DNA of 64,000 nt, from positions 5,394,001 through 5,458,000 of the forward strand of contig JBHGNT010000004.1 in the NCBI GenBank assembly GCA_043228905.1, given 5' to 3'. The DNA is from Azolla caroliniana. Taxonomy: Eukaryota; Polypodiophyta. The notes under the pieces were generated by a model that saw nothing but the letters and a program-made list of their open reading frames with translations, made no database searches and was not told the DNA's origin. Below are positions 1 to 9,938 of this stretch, in pieces. Position 1 is the stretch's first letter. Each line of letters opens with the position of its first letter. The translations under genes were made by a program, and so were the position numbers.

Positions 1-117
1 GTACACATCAGAATGATGGCTTGCATTGCATCCTCCAACGGGAACTTGATCGCCGCAAGCTGGTTCACGAATCCCATGAACGTGCTCACATGTTCCACCA
101 TATTCTCGCCGTCCCGG
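1..117 (-). pseudogene. copia-A1 gag, distal fragment
   Basis: On the minus strand this matches the gag of copia-A2 near 17477-17594 almost base for base. It is the downstream half of the gag whose upstream half lies at 7364-7705; the two were separated by insertion of gypsy-1. The last four bases (114-117, CCGG) are the left copy of the gypsy-1 target duplication. The rest of copia-A1 lies outside the window. Confidence 0.9.
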
Positions 118-884
118 TGTCGTGAAGAAAACCGTCCATAGGCGGAATCGGCGCACCAAGGCGTGGGAACCGGTTCTTCACGCGCGCGCGCTCCAAGTCG
201 TACATAGAAGTTAATTGGGAGGATAATCGGCAGGAACGGGCCCTAACTCGAGTGGAGACAAAGACCGCGCGAACAGTCTTTTCGGTCGCGCGCGCGAACT
301 GTACGAGTCGGCGGCGTGACTACGCGGATGCGTGAAAAACGGAGCGGATCCCTGTCCAAAAGGGACAGGGAATAAAGCTGACATGACGGCCTGCTCGTCG
401 GGCTATAAAAAGAGGAGGAAAGAGCTGTTGCAGGGATCTCGCGCGGAGAGGAGGAAGTGCTGTCGGACCGTTTCTGGACGCTTCTCTCTCTGTTTTCCTT
501 CCTTCTCGAGCTCCATAGTTTCTGTGCAGGGTTCCGAGGAGACTCGCGCTGTTTCGAGGAACGCCCGAGTGCTTCCGGCAGCCCCTTTGAGCGTCGAAGT
601 GAACAGGCATCGGCATCTGTTCGCCGGCCTGTTCGGTTGTAACCAACCTGTGCCCCATCGAGGGTTGTAGTCGTGTTAGCCATTGTGTTAATATACATAT
701 TTAGTCATTAGCATCTGTCTGTGTCGGTGTCTGTTTGCGTTCTCCGTGCTGAAGGGCCGTGTCCCTGTGCATCCCCGGTCCTGCGTAGCCGGTTCTCTCT
801 CTTTCTCCTCCCTCGCTTGCTCTTTGGTTCGAGACCCCCGCGGTCCCGCCTCGATTCCTTACGCACTTGCGTAATATCTCGACA
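118..884 (+). repeat. gypsy-1 5' LTR
   Basis: 767 bp, starting TGTCGTGAAG and ending CTCGACA. By eye it is identical to the 3' LTR, including every reading frame across both, which implies a very recent insertion. A GCTATAAAAAG TATA-like box lies near 401-411. The open frames inside the LTR, such as 243-698 on the minus strand, are GC-rich chance frames. Confidence 0.95.
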
Positions 885-888
885 TCTT

Positions 889-904
889 TGGTGAACCCGA
901 CGTG
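889..904 (+). other. gypsy-1 primer binding site
   Basis: TGGTGAACCCGACGTG starts four bases after the LTR end, where a tRNA-complementary primer site is expected. It begins with the TGG that pairs with a tRNA CCA end, but it is not the initiator-Met site (TGGTATCAGAGC) used by the copia elements here. Near-identical sites follow the LTRs of gypsy-2 (about 23278) and gypsy-1b (about 31786-31801, minus). I cannot name the tRNA. Confidence 0.7.
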
Positions 905-928
905 AAAGAGGCGGCAGAAGAGCAGAAG

Positions 929-3055
929 ATGAGGGGGTCGGATCTTGCAGAGGCCATGGCTTCGGCCGTGGATCGGATTGTAAACGCGCGCGAGGGCACC
1001 GGTGCCCTCGACAGAGCTATTGAGGCGGTCGTTGGCACGATCGGCCGGTTCGATGGGAAGGATGCCACGAAGTATTTGGCGTCCTACGGTGCAGAGATGC
1101 TGATGCGGGACATTCCGGAAGAAAGGCGTCTTGCCGGATTTCCCCGAGTGGCGATGCCGAGCATCCATGCGGAGGTGCTCGAGGTGCGGACGGAGAGCCG
1201 TACCTGGGAGGAGTTCGAAGGTCGGCTCCTAGAGAAATACGGGCTGGACGACGCGCTCCGGCTTTCGAAGCGAAGGTTCATGGAATGGGTGGAGTCCCCG
1301 GGGAAGGGAAGAAACGCGTCGGCGCTCCTCCGGGAGTTCGAGGAAAACTTTGCGCGCCTTTCGGCGCTCGACCGAACCATCCTGGACACGAGCCGGGTCT
1401 TGCTGTTTGTCAAGTCGGTCGACGAGCGGGATCGGGAGCAAGTGGGCCTCTTGCTGGAAACCGAAGACGGGCTCACTACCGACTGGGCGGCTGTCAGGAA
1501 GGTCTGTGGCCGTTTCGACAAACGGCGAGAATGGGCGGATAACGGGGCGACTGGGTCGGGCTCGGTCGCAGCAAGGAAGCTCGAACCAGCGCCACAGGTG
1601 CGCAAGGAAGAGACCCGGGAGTGGTTGGAAACCGGTTCGGCTTCGACCGGCGTAGTCAGAGGCTCAACCGGGGGAGCGGCGCTGGAGGAATTGACGAAGG
1701 CAATAAAGGACCTCCAAATCGCGCAGGCCCGAAGGGAAGGAGGCGAACCGGCTCGTGACCGACGGCCGGCGGCAGGAAACAGGTGCATGTGGTGCGATGA
1801 AGTCGGCCACATTCGGAAGGACTGCAGCGACTTCGCGGAGGCGCTGAGGGACAGGGTGGTGTACCTGTGGGAAGGACGGGTGCATGCCAGCGACACCCGA
1901 AGGGCCCTGAGCCGAAACGACGGAAGAGGTGGTATGAAAAGGGTGATGGAAGAGGCGGCGGCCCGACACGCGGAAACCGTCCACTACTCGGCGTCGGCCG
2001 GCATTCGAGTCGGGGGCGGCGAGGCCCGAAAGGAAAGCAAAGCCGGATTCTGGCCGACGATGCTGGAAGGCCTTGCCGGTGCCGGGCTTAAAAGGGAGGA
2101 ATCGGACCGTGCGGAGAAACGGGTACGGGAGATGACCGGGTGGAGCGACCCGGTCGAGGAAAAGACGGGCTTCGTGGAAGCCGCTTGCCGGAACTACGAG
2201 GCTCTGGTAGAAGAGAAGCGGGTGGGGAAACCCGGGACGACCGGGCCCTCACAACGATACGAGACCCGGTCCGGGCCACGACGGGACGAAGCCGGCGGGG
2301 CCGGTGCGCAAGATAAACCCCAGAAGGGCGGGTACCGTCTGGGGACGGAGATAGAAAGAACCACGGACTTACGAAAGGTCCTGGAGGAACGGATCCTCGA
2401 CAGCAAGGTGGAGCTGTCGCTACGGGAGGTGCTGGGAATCGCCAAGAAGGAGTTCCACGACTCCATCGTGGACTTGGTGAAACGGAAGAGGCTGTCAACG
2501 GAGACAGAACCGGAAAGACCGGTGGAAGTGCGGGCGACGCACCTGGACGACATGGCGCTGGAAGACGAGTGGGCGGAGAGCCACTATTCGCGGCCACACT
2601 GGGCCCGAGCGACCACGGAAACCCCGGTAAAGATCGGCGATGTCCAGGAACCGGTAGTAGCTTTGGTGGACCACGGATCGGAAATCAACCTGATGTCCAT
2701 GGACTTCTATAAGAAGGGCAAATGGCCGATCAACACCAAGCACGGGTGGAAGATAAGGGCGGCGACGCGCGCCACCGAGGAACTTCACGGGGCTTGCCCG
2801 AATGTACGGGTCAAGATCGGCGATGTCGAGATAGACCAGCACTTCTTCGTGCAGGAGTCGTCATCGCACCCCGTCATACTGGGAGAGCCGTACATCACGG
2901 CGGCTCGAATGGAGACCAAAGTGCTGGACAACGGTTCGGCCTATGCGCGGGTCAAGAGCCAGGACGGGCGCCATTCGGTCCAGTTTTTGACGGTTAGGCC
3001 GAACCACGAGCGTAACCGCGACTCCCTCGGTTCCGATAACCGAGAGGATTTTTAG
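929..3055 (+). CDS. gypsy-1 Gag-protease polyprotein
   Basis: About 708 residues from the first ATG after the primer site; the same frame is open slightly upstream but only from a GTG. The N-terminal third is a Ty3-type capsid region. One canonical CX2CX4HX4C zinc knuckle (C-M-W-C ... H-I-R-K-D-C) starts at 1784. The C-terminal part is a retropepsin-like domain. Its catalytic motif reads D-H-G-S at 2669 instead of D-T/S-G, and it is followed by an ILGEPYI block corresponding to the family's ILG motif. Protease is thus fused to Gag rather than to Pol. The TAG stop at 3053-3055 lies directly after a run of five T, and Pol continues in the -1 frame. The same layout recurs in gypsy-1b. Confidence 0.9.
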   Translation: MRGSDLAEAMASAVDRIVNAREGTGALDRAIEAVVGTIGRFDGKDATKYLASYGAEMLMRDIPEERRLAGFPRVAMPSIHAEVLEVRTESRTWEEFEGRLLEKYGLDDALRLSKRRFMEWVESPGKGRNASALLREFEENFARLSALDRTILDTSRVLLFVKSVDERDREQVGLLLETEDGLTTDWAAVRKVCGRFDKRREWADNGATGSGSVAARKLEPAPQVRKEETREWLETGSASTGVVRGSTGGAALEELTKAIKDLQIAQARREGGEPARDRRPAAGNRCMWCDEVGHIRKDCSDFAEALRDRVVYLWEGRVHASDTRRALSRNDGRGGMKRVMEEAAARHAETVHYSASAGIRVGGGEARKESKAGFWPTMLEGLAGAGLKREESDRAEKRVREMTGWSDPVEEKTGFVEAACRNYEALVEEKRVGKPGTTGPSQRYETRSGPRRDEAGGAGAQDKPQKGGYRLGTEIERTTDLRKVLEERILDSKVELSLREVLGIAKKEFHDSIVDLVKRKRLSTETEPERPVEVRATHLDDMALEDEWAESHYSRPHWARATTETPVKIGDVQEPVVALVDHGSEINLMSMDFYKKGKWPINTKHGWKIRAATRATEELHGACPNVRVKIGDVEIDQHFFVQESSSHPVILGEPYITAARMETKVLDNGSAYARVKSQDGRHSVQFLTVRPNHERNRDSLGSDNREDF

Positions 3056-3061
3056 AGAGGG
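3041..3061 (+). promoter_or_regulatory. candidate -1 frameshift site between Gag-protease and Pol
   Basis: The Gag frame reads GAT TTT TAG here. Slipping back one base on the T5 run gives TTT TTA and enters the Pol frame, which is open from here to 6525. All 21 bases are identical in the diverged gypsy-1b copy (29641-29661, minus). The residues encoded in the Pol frame between this site and 3160 are also conserved there (for example the W-G-R-x-S-P block). Pol has no nearby ATG: its apparent start at 3160 is a TTG. Confidence 0.65.
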
Positions 3062-6000
3062 CTGCCAAGGCGTGGGGCCGCGACAGTCCGGACACCCCGG
3101 GAAAACCCCACACCTGTACGATAAAACCGAAGAAACCTTGTACCATAGGTAGGGAATTTTTGTTCTCCGACAGCGGAGCGTGTACGATAGTCGGCATCGG
3201 CGGCCGAGAGAAGACGAAGGCGGAGGGGAGACTTCGGGCGTGCGGAGTTCTCGGCCCGGACGAGGGAATCAACGGAGCCGTGGAGGCGGTCTCATTCGAC
3301 GACACCTTGGGGATGCTGGGAAAGGTAGTCGAAGAAGGCCTTAACGAAGACCGGACGATACCGGTGTGTTCTGAGGAGATGTACGAAGTCATCGCGGACT
3401 TCGGTCGAGGGCTCGAGTCAGTTCGGACGGCCCACGTAAGCACCAAGTACAAGACTGTGGACCGGAAGGTAAGGCCAGTCGCGGCACCCTTGCCGGAGGA
3501 CAGCGCGTCGAGAATCAAAGGGGTTGCATCGGACCCTAGTCTACGAGATCCGGCCTGCATAGGGCACACCTTCACCGACGAGACGCTCCGAGAGCTCAAA
3601 ATCGGTGGGGGCGGGTTCCTACTGCCGGCGGAGGAAGACCGGTTTCGGAGAATGCTCGGAAGGCACGGGAAAGCCTTCGCATTCTCGCCGGAGGAGATCG
3701 GGTGCGTTGACCCGACGATCGTGGAGCCGATGGTGATATTCACGATACCGCATGTACCATGGAATCTCAAGCCAATCCCGGTTCCGAGAGCTCACATCCC
3801 GAAGTTGATGGAGCTGCTGAGGCAGAAAGTTGATATGGGAATTCTCGAGCCGTCGAGCGCCCCATATTCGAATCGATGGTTTACCGTACCGAAGAAAAAC
3901 GGTTCGTTGCGCTTCATCCAGGACCTGCAGCCGGTCAATCGAGTGACCATTCGGAACGCCGGGATCGGACCGACCATAGACGAGTTCGCGGAGGCCTTCG
4001 CCGGAAGGTCAATTTACTCGGTCGGGGATCTATACTCAGGGTACGACCAGTTCCAGCTGGCCGTGGAGAGCAGAGACATTACGACGATGCGAACTCCCCT
4101 CGGCCTAGTTCGGATGTGTACACTGCCGCAAGGAGGGACCAACTCGGTGGCCCACATGGTGAATGCGATGAACAAGGTTCTGAGGGACTGTATCCCGGAC
4201 ATCACCATGCCGTTTCTGGACGACATCCCGATCAAGGGAAGCCCGGTGGAAGAAAAGGACGAGACGATCGGGCCGGACGGATGCCGGCGATTCGTGGCGA
4301 CGCACATCGACGACTGCGAGGAGGTGCTGCAAAGGCTAGAGGATGCGAGACTCACCTTCTCCGGGGAGAAGTCGGCCTTCGGGCAGTCAGAAATCATGGT
4401 GGTCGGACACCTGTGCGGACCATATGGCCGGAAACCGTCTCCGGCAAAGGTAGAAGCCATCTCCGCGATGAAGCCCGACTGCAGCTCGGTCACGGAAGTA
4501 CGGAGATTCCTGGGGGCATGCGCGTTCTACCACATATGGATCCCGCATTACGCACACCTCGCGGAGCCACTGTACGGGTTGCTGAAAAAGGGGCGAAGGT
4601 TCGAATGGCTAGACGAGCACGCGGAATCGGTCCGGAAGCTGAAAGAGGCCCTTGCAGCGGCACCGGCACTCCGGAAGGCGGTATACGGGAAGGGTACCCC
4701 GGTATTCATAACGGTGGATACCAGTCCGACCGGGATCGGATGGGTCGTGAACCAGGAAGACAAGGACAGCAATCGGTTTCCGATCCGATTCGGCGCGAAA
4801 GTCCTCAGTGAACGGCAGCGAGGATACGCCCAGGTTAAACGCGAACTCTGGGGTATCGTTTCGGCGGTGAAGGCCGACAAGGACTATCTGATCGGGACGG
4901 AGGTAATCATAGAGACGGATTGCATGCCGATTCTCGGCATGGTTTCCGGGTGCGCGACTCCGGACCTGGCGATGCTCAGGTGGATAGCGTACATCAAGTC
5001 CCTGGACCCGGAAATACGACACATTTCCGGGAAAGACAACGCCATGGCCGACATGCTTTCGAGGGCGAGGTTCGACGACGAAGGCGGCATGGTTTCGGAA
5101 GACGAAGAAGTCGGCGTGGATTTCATCGAGGCGGCATACATGACGACCGACGGGAGGAGCACTCCGGCGCTTAACGAGTTCGACGCGAGTAAGTACGACG
5201 GGGAGTGGTTGCAGATCGGCGGGTTTTTGAAGACAATGACGCCCGATGCGTCATGGACGAAGGACGAGGCCAACCGGATCCGGAAGAAAGCATATCGATT
5301 CTTTCTCCGAGATGGGCATTTGTGGAAGCACCCGAAGAAGAGGAACGGCGTCCCGCTCCGGGTGGTGGCGATGAAGGAAGAACAGGAGGAGCTACTGGCG
5401 GCCTACCACGACAGCTCTTGGGCTGGACACCGTGGAACGTGGGCGACGTTCGAGAAATTAAAGGGGAAGTATTGGTGGCCGGGGCAGTACCGGGACGTGC
5501 ATCGGTTCGTGACAACTTGCGGGAGCTGTCAGATGCACTCCATCGTCCGACATCGGGACGAGCTTCACCCCACGTACCCTCCGACCATCCACTCCAAATG
5601 GATGGTAGATCTGGTGACGATGCCAATGGGGGTAGGACAGATGCGGTACCTGGTCCTAGCACGGGAGGATCTGACGAACCAGGTGGAAGGCCGGGCCCTT
5701 CCGAACAAAACGACCGCGGCCGTATGCCGGTTCCTAATCGAGGACGTGATATGCCGGTACGGGTGCGTCGGGAAGATCGTGGCTGACCGAGGGGAGTTGG
5801 ACGCCGAAGAAGCCGCGGAGCTGTTCGACCGGCTGGGAGTCAAGCTTTCGCTCACCACTGCGTACAACCCGGAGGCGAATGGAAAGGTGGAGCGCGGACA
5901 CGGGCCGATCGTTAAGGCGCTGGTTCGGGCATGCAGAGGCCAAGTCGGTAACTGGCCGCGACTTCTACCTTATGCGTTGTGGGCAGACCGGACCACGCAC

Positions 6001-6525
6001 AGTTCGGTAACCGGGTACATGCCGACGGAGCTCATGTTCGGCCAGAAGCCGATCATGCCGATTGAACGGACGATCTCCTCGTGGGCAACGACCGACTGGA
6101 GGGACGAGATGAGCCGGGAGGAGTTGTTGGCCGCACGTATACGACAGCTCGAGCGGCGACCGGAGGACGTGGCACTGGCTACGGAGAAGCTCCGGGTGGC
6201 GAGGACAAAGAACAAAGCCCGGTTCGACCGAACGCACCGGCTACGACCGAAGAAAATCGAAGAGGGTGACTGGGTGCTCGTCTACGACAGCAGCCTCGAC
6301 AACCAGCACCGAGCTACACGGAAGTTCGCACGAAGATGGTTCGGGCCCTACGTGGTACGGAGCGCCAATGACAACGGGACATATCACCTGGCGGAACTCG
6401 ACGGCACGAGAATGGCGATACCGGTTGCAGGGAAGCGGATCAAAGCGTTCAAGAAGCGACACGACGACGAACCAGACCCGGCTCTCCTGGTCGGCAGTGA
6501 CGAACGATCCGAAAACGAGGAATGA
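3056..6525 (+). CDS. gypsy-1 Pol: reverse transcriptase, RNase H, integrase
   Basis: About 1,150 codons without interruption, entered by frameshift. The order is RT, RNase H, integrase, as in Ty3. RT shows the LRFIQDLQPVN block at about 3910 and an active site F-L-D-D at 4213-4224 in place of Y-x-D-D. RNase H has FITVDTSPTGIGW and ETDCMPIL. Integrase has an HX-HX-CXXC zinc region near 5400-5535, then D (5608), D (5785) and E (5890). The last two are separated by 34 residues, one fewer than the usual 35. There is no chromodomain. The same F-L-D-D and 34-residue spacing occur in gypsy-1b. The closest relatives I recall are elements annotated in fungal and non-seed-plant genomes; that is memory, not a search result. 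Confidence 0.92.
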
Positions 6526-6596
6526 AGACGGGCCGGTTTTCTCCGTCCCAACTCTCTTGGCGCATACCGGAGGATGCGCGGTTAGGTGGGGGCGGA
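6526..6596 (+). other. gypsy-1 3' untranslated stretch and polypurine tract
   Basis: A short non-coding stretch after the Pol stop that ends in the purine-rich GGTGGGGGCGGA (about 6585-6596), directly before the 3' LTR. This is the expected plus-strand primer. The gypsy-2 counterpart (GGTGGGGGTGAA before 34636) is similar. Confidence 0.8.
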
Positions 6597-7363
6597 TGTC
6601 GTGAAGAAAACCGTCCATAGGCGGAATCGGCGCACCAAGGCGTGGGAACCGGTTCTTCACGCGCGCGCGCTCCAAGTCGTACATAGAAGTTAATTGGGAG
6701 GATAATCGGCAGGAACGGGCCCTAACTCGAGTGGAGACAAAGACCGCGCGAACAGTCTTTTCGGTCGCGCGCGCGAACTGTACGAGTCGGCGGCGTGACT
6801 ACGCGGATGCGTGAAAAACGGAGCGGATCCCTGTCCAAAAGGGACAGGGAATAAAGCTGACATGACGGCCTGCTCGTCGGGCTATAAAAAGAGGAGGAAA
6901 GAGCTGTTGCAGGGATCTCGCGCGGAGAGGAGGAAGTGCTGTCGGACCGTTTCTGGACGCTTCTCTCTCTGTTTTCCTTCCTTCTCGAGCTCCATAGTTT
7001 CTGTGCAGGGTTCCGAGGAGACTCGCGCTGTTTCGAGGAACGCCCGAGTGCTTCCGGCAGCCCCTTTGAGCGTCGAAGTGAACAGGCATCGGCATCTGTT
7101 CGCCGGCCTGTTCGGTTGTAACCAACCTGTGCCCCATCGAGGGTTGTAGTCGTGTTAGCCATTGTGTTAATATACATATTTAGTCATTAGCATCTGTCTG
7201 TGTCGGTGTCTGTTTGCGTTCTCCGTGCTGAAGGGCCGTGTCCCTGTGCATCCCCGGTCCTGCGTAGCCGGTTCTCTCTCTTTCTCCTCCCTCGCTTGCT
7301 CTTTGGTTCGAGACCCCCGCGGTCCCGCCTCGATTCCTTACGCACTTGCGTAATATCTCGACA
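6597..7363 (+). repeat. gypsy-1 3' LTR
   Basis: 767 bp, exactly 6,479 bp downstream of the 5' copy throughout and apparently identical to it. It is followed by the CCGG target duplication at 7364-7367 and then by the resumed copia-A1 gag. Confidence 0.95.
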
Positions 7364-7705
7364 CCGGTACTTGAGGTTCACTATCTTCCTCATCAGGGAG
7401 GTCCGGTTCAACGCATTCTTCCTCTCGTAGAGGCCCGACAGCTTCTTCCACATCTCATATGCGTTGGTGTCGTTCGCCACATGTTGTAGAACGCTTACAT
7501 CGACATATTGCCGGATCGTCGCTACGGCTTTCCGGTTCAGGAGCTTCCACTCCGACTCTATTACCCCCTTGGGTATCTCGGCATTGTCGATCGGTTCATA
7601 CAGGTCTCGGACGATGAGAAGGTCTTCCATCTTTATCTTCCAGTCGGCGTAGTTCTGTGACTTCAACACCATCATGCCCGGAGGCCCACTACCGCCGCCT
7701 TCCAT
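7364..7705 (-). pseudogene. copia-A1 gag, proximal fragment
   Basis: Starts M-E-G-G-G-S-G on the minus strand, close to copia-A2 Gag at 17139, and encodes the N-terminal part of the UBN2-type Gag (NYADWKIKMEDLLIVRDLYE block). The frame is interrupted at the CCGG site by gypsy-1 and continues at 117-1. Confidence 0.9.
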
Positions 7706-7720
7706 TTTCTGTGTTACCGT

Positions 7721-7732
7721 GCTCTGATACCA
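7721..7732 (-). other. copia-A1 primer binding site (initiator Met tRNA)
   Basis: TGGTATCAGAGC on the minus strand, three bases after the LTR end. This is the standard plant copia primer site. Confidence 0.92.
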
Positions 7733-7735
7733 ATT

Positions 7736-8402
7736 TGTTGCAAACAGCGCTCGGCCACAACCGAGGAATATGATTAACTCACAGAAAACAGGAAATACAA
7801 AATGCACGAAGTACAATAGAGAGAAGAGTACACGGGATGTTTTACGTGGAAAACCCTAACTGGGGAAAAACCACAGGAGCCTCAAACTCCAACTATCACT
7901 ATAGACAGAGATGTACAATGGTGAAGCTACAAGGCAACAACCTTGAGCTCACTGTCTTCGCCACAGGCGGCGGCAGTACACAGAGGCAACGACCTCTTCG
8001 TCTCTCTCTCCCTCTCTCTCTCGGCTACTCACTTTTCTCTCTCTCTCGGCTGAAAACATAAAAATGAGCAACAACATAAACTGTTTGCCCTAAGTCATAT
8101 TTATACACATATGACTTTCGGGCTATTTACAAATATAGCCTCAAGGGCTCTTAGCAGACATATTCACAAATATGTCCCCGCATCCGGATCTCTCTCCGGG
8201 TACATTCGTCATCCGGCTCCGTAACCGGGGTCTTCAGCATCCGGCTCCGTAACCGGGGTCTTCATCATCCGGCTCCGTAACCGGGGTCTTCATCATCCGG
8301 CTCCGTAGCCGGGGTCTTCATCATCCGGCTCCGTAACCGCAACCGGGCTTGCCGTCATTTATCTCCGGGGACATCCCATCCGGAGGGACCGAAATCCCAA
8401 CA
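7736..8402 (-). repeat. copia-A1 5' LTR
   Basis: 667 bp bounded by TG...CA. A TATAAATA box (plus 8098-8105) matches the box in copia-A2. The U3 holds a 28-bp tandem array at 8210-8339 that copia-A2 lacks. Downstream it carries a pyrimidine-rich leader near 8000-8047. Confidence 0.9.
8210..8339. repeat. 28-bp tandem array in the copia-A1 LTR
   Basis: Four complete units and one partial unit at 8210, 8238, 8266, 8294 and 8322, each opening CATCCGGCTCCGTA. They differ by one or two bases. Copia-A2 LTRs have one degenerate copy at the same place, so the array expanded within this LTR lineage. It lies upstream of the TATA box, in U3. Confidence 0.9.
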
Positions 8403-9262
8403 CGTAATTCATGAGTTGTCAAATTGTCGAAGCCGACTCACTTTTCTTCTTCTGACACTCCACCTCGTAGTGGCCGATTTTGCCGCAATAATTGCAAGTT
8501 GCGGGCCTCATTTTCCGACCATGTTCAACGTGGAAGCTCCCCCTTCTTCCGAAGGTTCTTCAATGGTTTCCGTGAAGGTTTGAGTTCCCTTCGTGTGATG
8601 GGCCGAATTGGCCTCTTCTACCGTCTCAACCTCGTTCTTGGCCACCATCCAAATTCTAGAAGAACATTTGTCCTTCCGATGTCTTGGTTTTGGTTTGGAC
8701 ATGGTTCTCTTCAACCATTAGCATTGATTGAAGGTTGAAGAATGAAGGAGGGTTTTCTCTCGCCAAGATTGCCGTCCTCAACGAGTAGAATCGTTGTGCG
8801 AGGACACCCAAGCATACTTAAACCATCTCGTCTTCGTCGACGTTTATTTTGATGGAGCCAAGCGAGTCGCAAATGCTCTTGATCTTGGCGGTGTAGTCCG
8901 ACACGGACATGTCTTTTTGCCAAATGTTGTTCAACTCTTGTTGGAGTTGAATCTTTCGGGCAGTCGTGTTGGCGGCGAACATTTTCTTTAAGTTCTCCCA
9001 TGCCTCTTTGGGCGTCTTGGTGTCTCGAATGTGGCTTATGGTCGTGGACACATGTTGCCAAGAAATACATGAATCAACTCGGTGCTTGCTCCCATGTTGC
9101 GTAGTCGGCGTTCTTTGAGTCAGGTCGATTTTCTTGAGCGTTGTTGATGTAGCTCCAATACCCTTGTTCGACGAGGTATTGGGTCATCTTGTACTCCCAA
9201 GATGAATAATTGCTCCGGTCTAGGTTTTCACTAGGCAACGAGCTACCCATTTGTGTGTTCAT
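8403..9262 (-). pseudogene. copia-B gag
   Basis: Starts M-N-T-Q-M-G-S-S-L (ATG at 9262) and resembles copia-C Gag through the LDRSNYSSW, HIRDTKTPKEAW and DYTAKIKSICDSLGS blocks. The frame shifts near 9070-9055 and there are stops further on. A canonical zinc knuckle C-N-Y-C-G-K-I-G-H-Y-E-V-E-C lies near 8440-8500. It is truncated by the copia-A1 LTR. Confidence 0.85.
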
Positions 9263-9418
9263 GTTGATTGTAGTGTCTTCCGTTTTGCTTTTCTTCCTTC
9301 GATCACGTACTCGTGCTACGTAGTGGCACTACGGTAGCGGATAGCCGGATTTTGTCGTCGGCGTCTCGAACACACAATCACAGAGTCGGGTGGGCTTAGT
9401 GGATTTTCTAAACCACAC

Positions 9419-9430
9419 GCTCTTATACCA
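9419..9430 (-). other. copia-B primer binding site, variant
   Basis: TGGTATAAGAGC on the minus strand, directly after the LTR. It differs at one base from the initiator-Met site, which fits the decay of this copy. Confidence 0.75.
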
Positions 9431-9874
9431 TGTTAAGAATTAGCTAAGTAATTAATCAAGGGTTAATTAGTACCTAATTATGTGATTAAGTTATGCGGAA
9501 GATTAAGTGATATGTGTGTGTATGTGTGAGAGAGGAAGACAGAGAGAGAGATACACTTATGAACAACACAAGATGGGGGATGAGTAACAATATTAAATTA
9601 GCATTATGATCATCATCATCTACAAAAATACCCATAATGAGGTATATATACATTTCATGTGCAAGGGTGCACATGTGTGAGGATAATATAGGTACAACCG
9701 TGTAAGTCCTATATTAAATGACCTTGGGAATGGAGGATCTAGAATATCCTACTTAAGTACAAGGTCCTATTTAAGTCGTTTTAGTCAACACTTCTAACTA
9801 GATTCTATCTAGGTAACTATGAAGTTACATGGTTCACTAACTAACTAAACTAAGTTGAGCTTGATCTCTCAACA
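9431..9874 (-). repeat. copia-B 5' LTR
   Basis: About 444 bp; on the minus strand it starts TGTTGAGAGATC and ends TTCTTAACA. The outer edge is set by the host pseudogene coding sequence ending at 9875. It is AT-rich and contains a (GT)n/(GA)n stretch. The possible target duplication AGGAT (9875-9879) cannot be checked. Confidence 0.7.
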
Positions 9875-9938
9875 AGGATACTCCTTGACAAGTTGACGTC
9901 GGGCTTTAGCTGAGTGGGATCCTCCAATCATGTAGTAT
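9875..9938 (-). pseudogene. minus-strand host pseudogene, left piece
   Basis: A short coding-like remnant between copia-B and copia-C1. Joined across copia-C1 to 16061 onward it reads, on the minus strand, through a Y-Y-M-I-G-G-S-H-S-A-K-A-R block into K-E-Y-P. The G-G-x-H-S-x-x-A pattern is reminiscent of ParB/sulfiredoxin-fold proteins, but I do not identify the family with confidence. Bases 9934-9938 (AGTAT) are the left target duplication of copia-C1. Confidence 0.5.

Larger units (their letters stand above)
118..7363 (+). mobile_element. gypsy-1: complete Ty3-type LTR retrotransposon
   Basis: A 7,246-bp element with two 767-bp LTRs, a primer site, a Gag-protease ORF, a Pol ORF in the -1 frame and a polypurine tract. 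The LTR termini form the short inverted repeat TGTCG...CGACA. It is flanked by a 4-bp duplication, CCGG, at 114-117 and 7364-7367. The empty site is visible in the homologous gag of copia-A2 near 17477, so the duplication is 4 bp rather than the usual 5. Internal DNA is GC-rich and codon use is strongly G/C-ending, unlike the AT-rich right part of the window. Both ORFs are long and uninterrupted, so the copy may be competent. Confidence 0.95.
7364..8402 (-). mobile_element. copia-A1: 5' part of a minus-strand Ty1/copia element
   Basis: Contains the gag start (ATG at 7705, minus), the initiator-Met primer site (7721-7732) and a complete 667-bp 5' LTR (7736-8402). The LTR begins TGTTGGGAT and ends CAACA, like copia-A2. 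The gag is about as similar to copia-A2 as expected within one family. The element is inserted in the gag of copia-B at 8402/8403 and is itself split by gypsy-1. Its other end is outside the window, so its target duplication cannot be confirmed. Confidence 0.92.
8403..9874 (-). mobile_element. copia-B: 5' part of a decayed minus-strand copia element
   Basis: A second copia family: 5' LTR 9431-9874, primer site 9419-9430 and a frameshifted gag to 8403, where copia-A1 is inserted. It lies in the minus-strand host pseudogene, whose reading frame resumes at 9875. The other end is outside the window. Confidence 0.8.

Noticed and set aside
243-698. 151-residue minus-strand frame in the gypsy-1 LTRs (again at 6722-7177)
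   Set aside because: It lies wholly in a GC-rich LTR, is antisense to the promoter, and matches no family; its repetition only reflects the two LTR copies.
2088-2597. Long overlapping frames opposite and beside gypsy-1 gag and pol
   Set aside because: High GC and G/C-ending codons leave few stops in all frames; only the plus-strand gag and pol frames carry family motifs.
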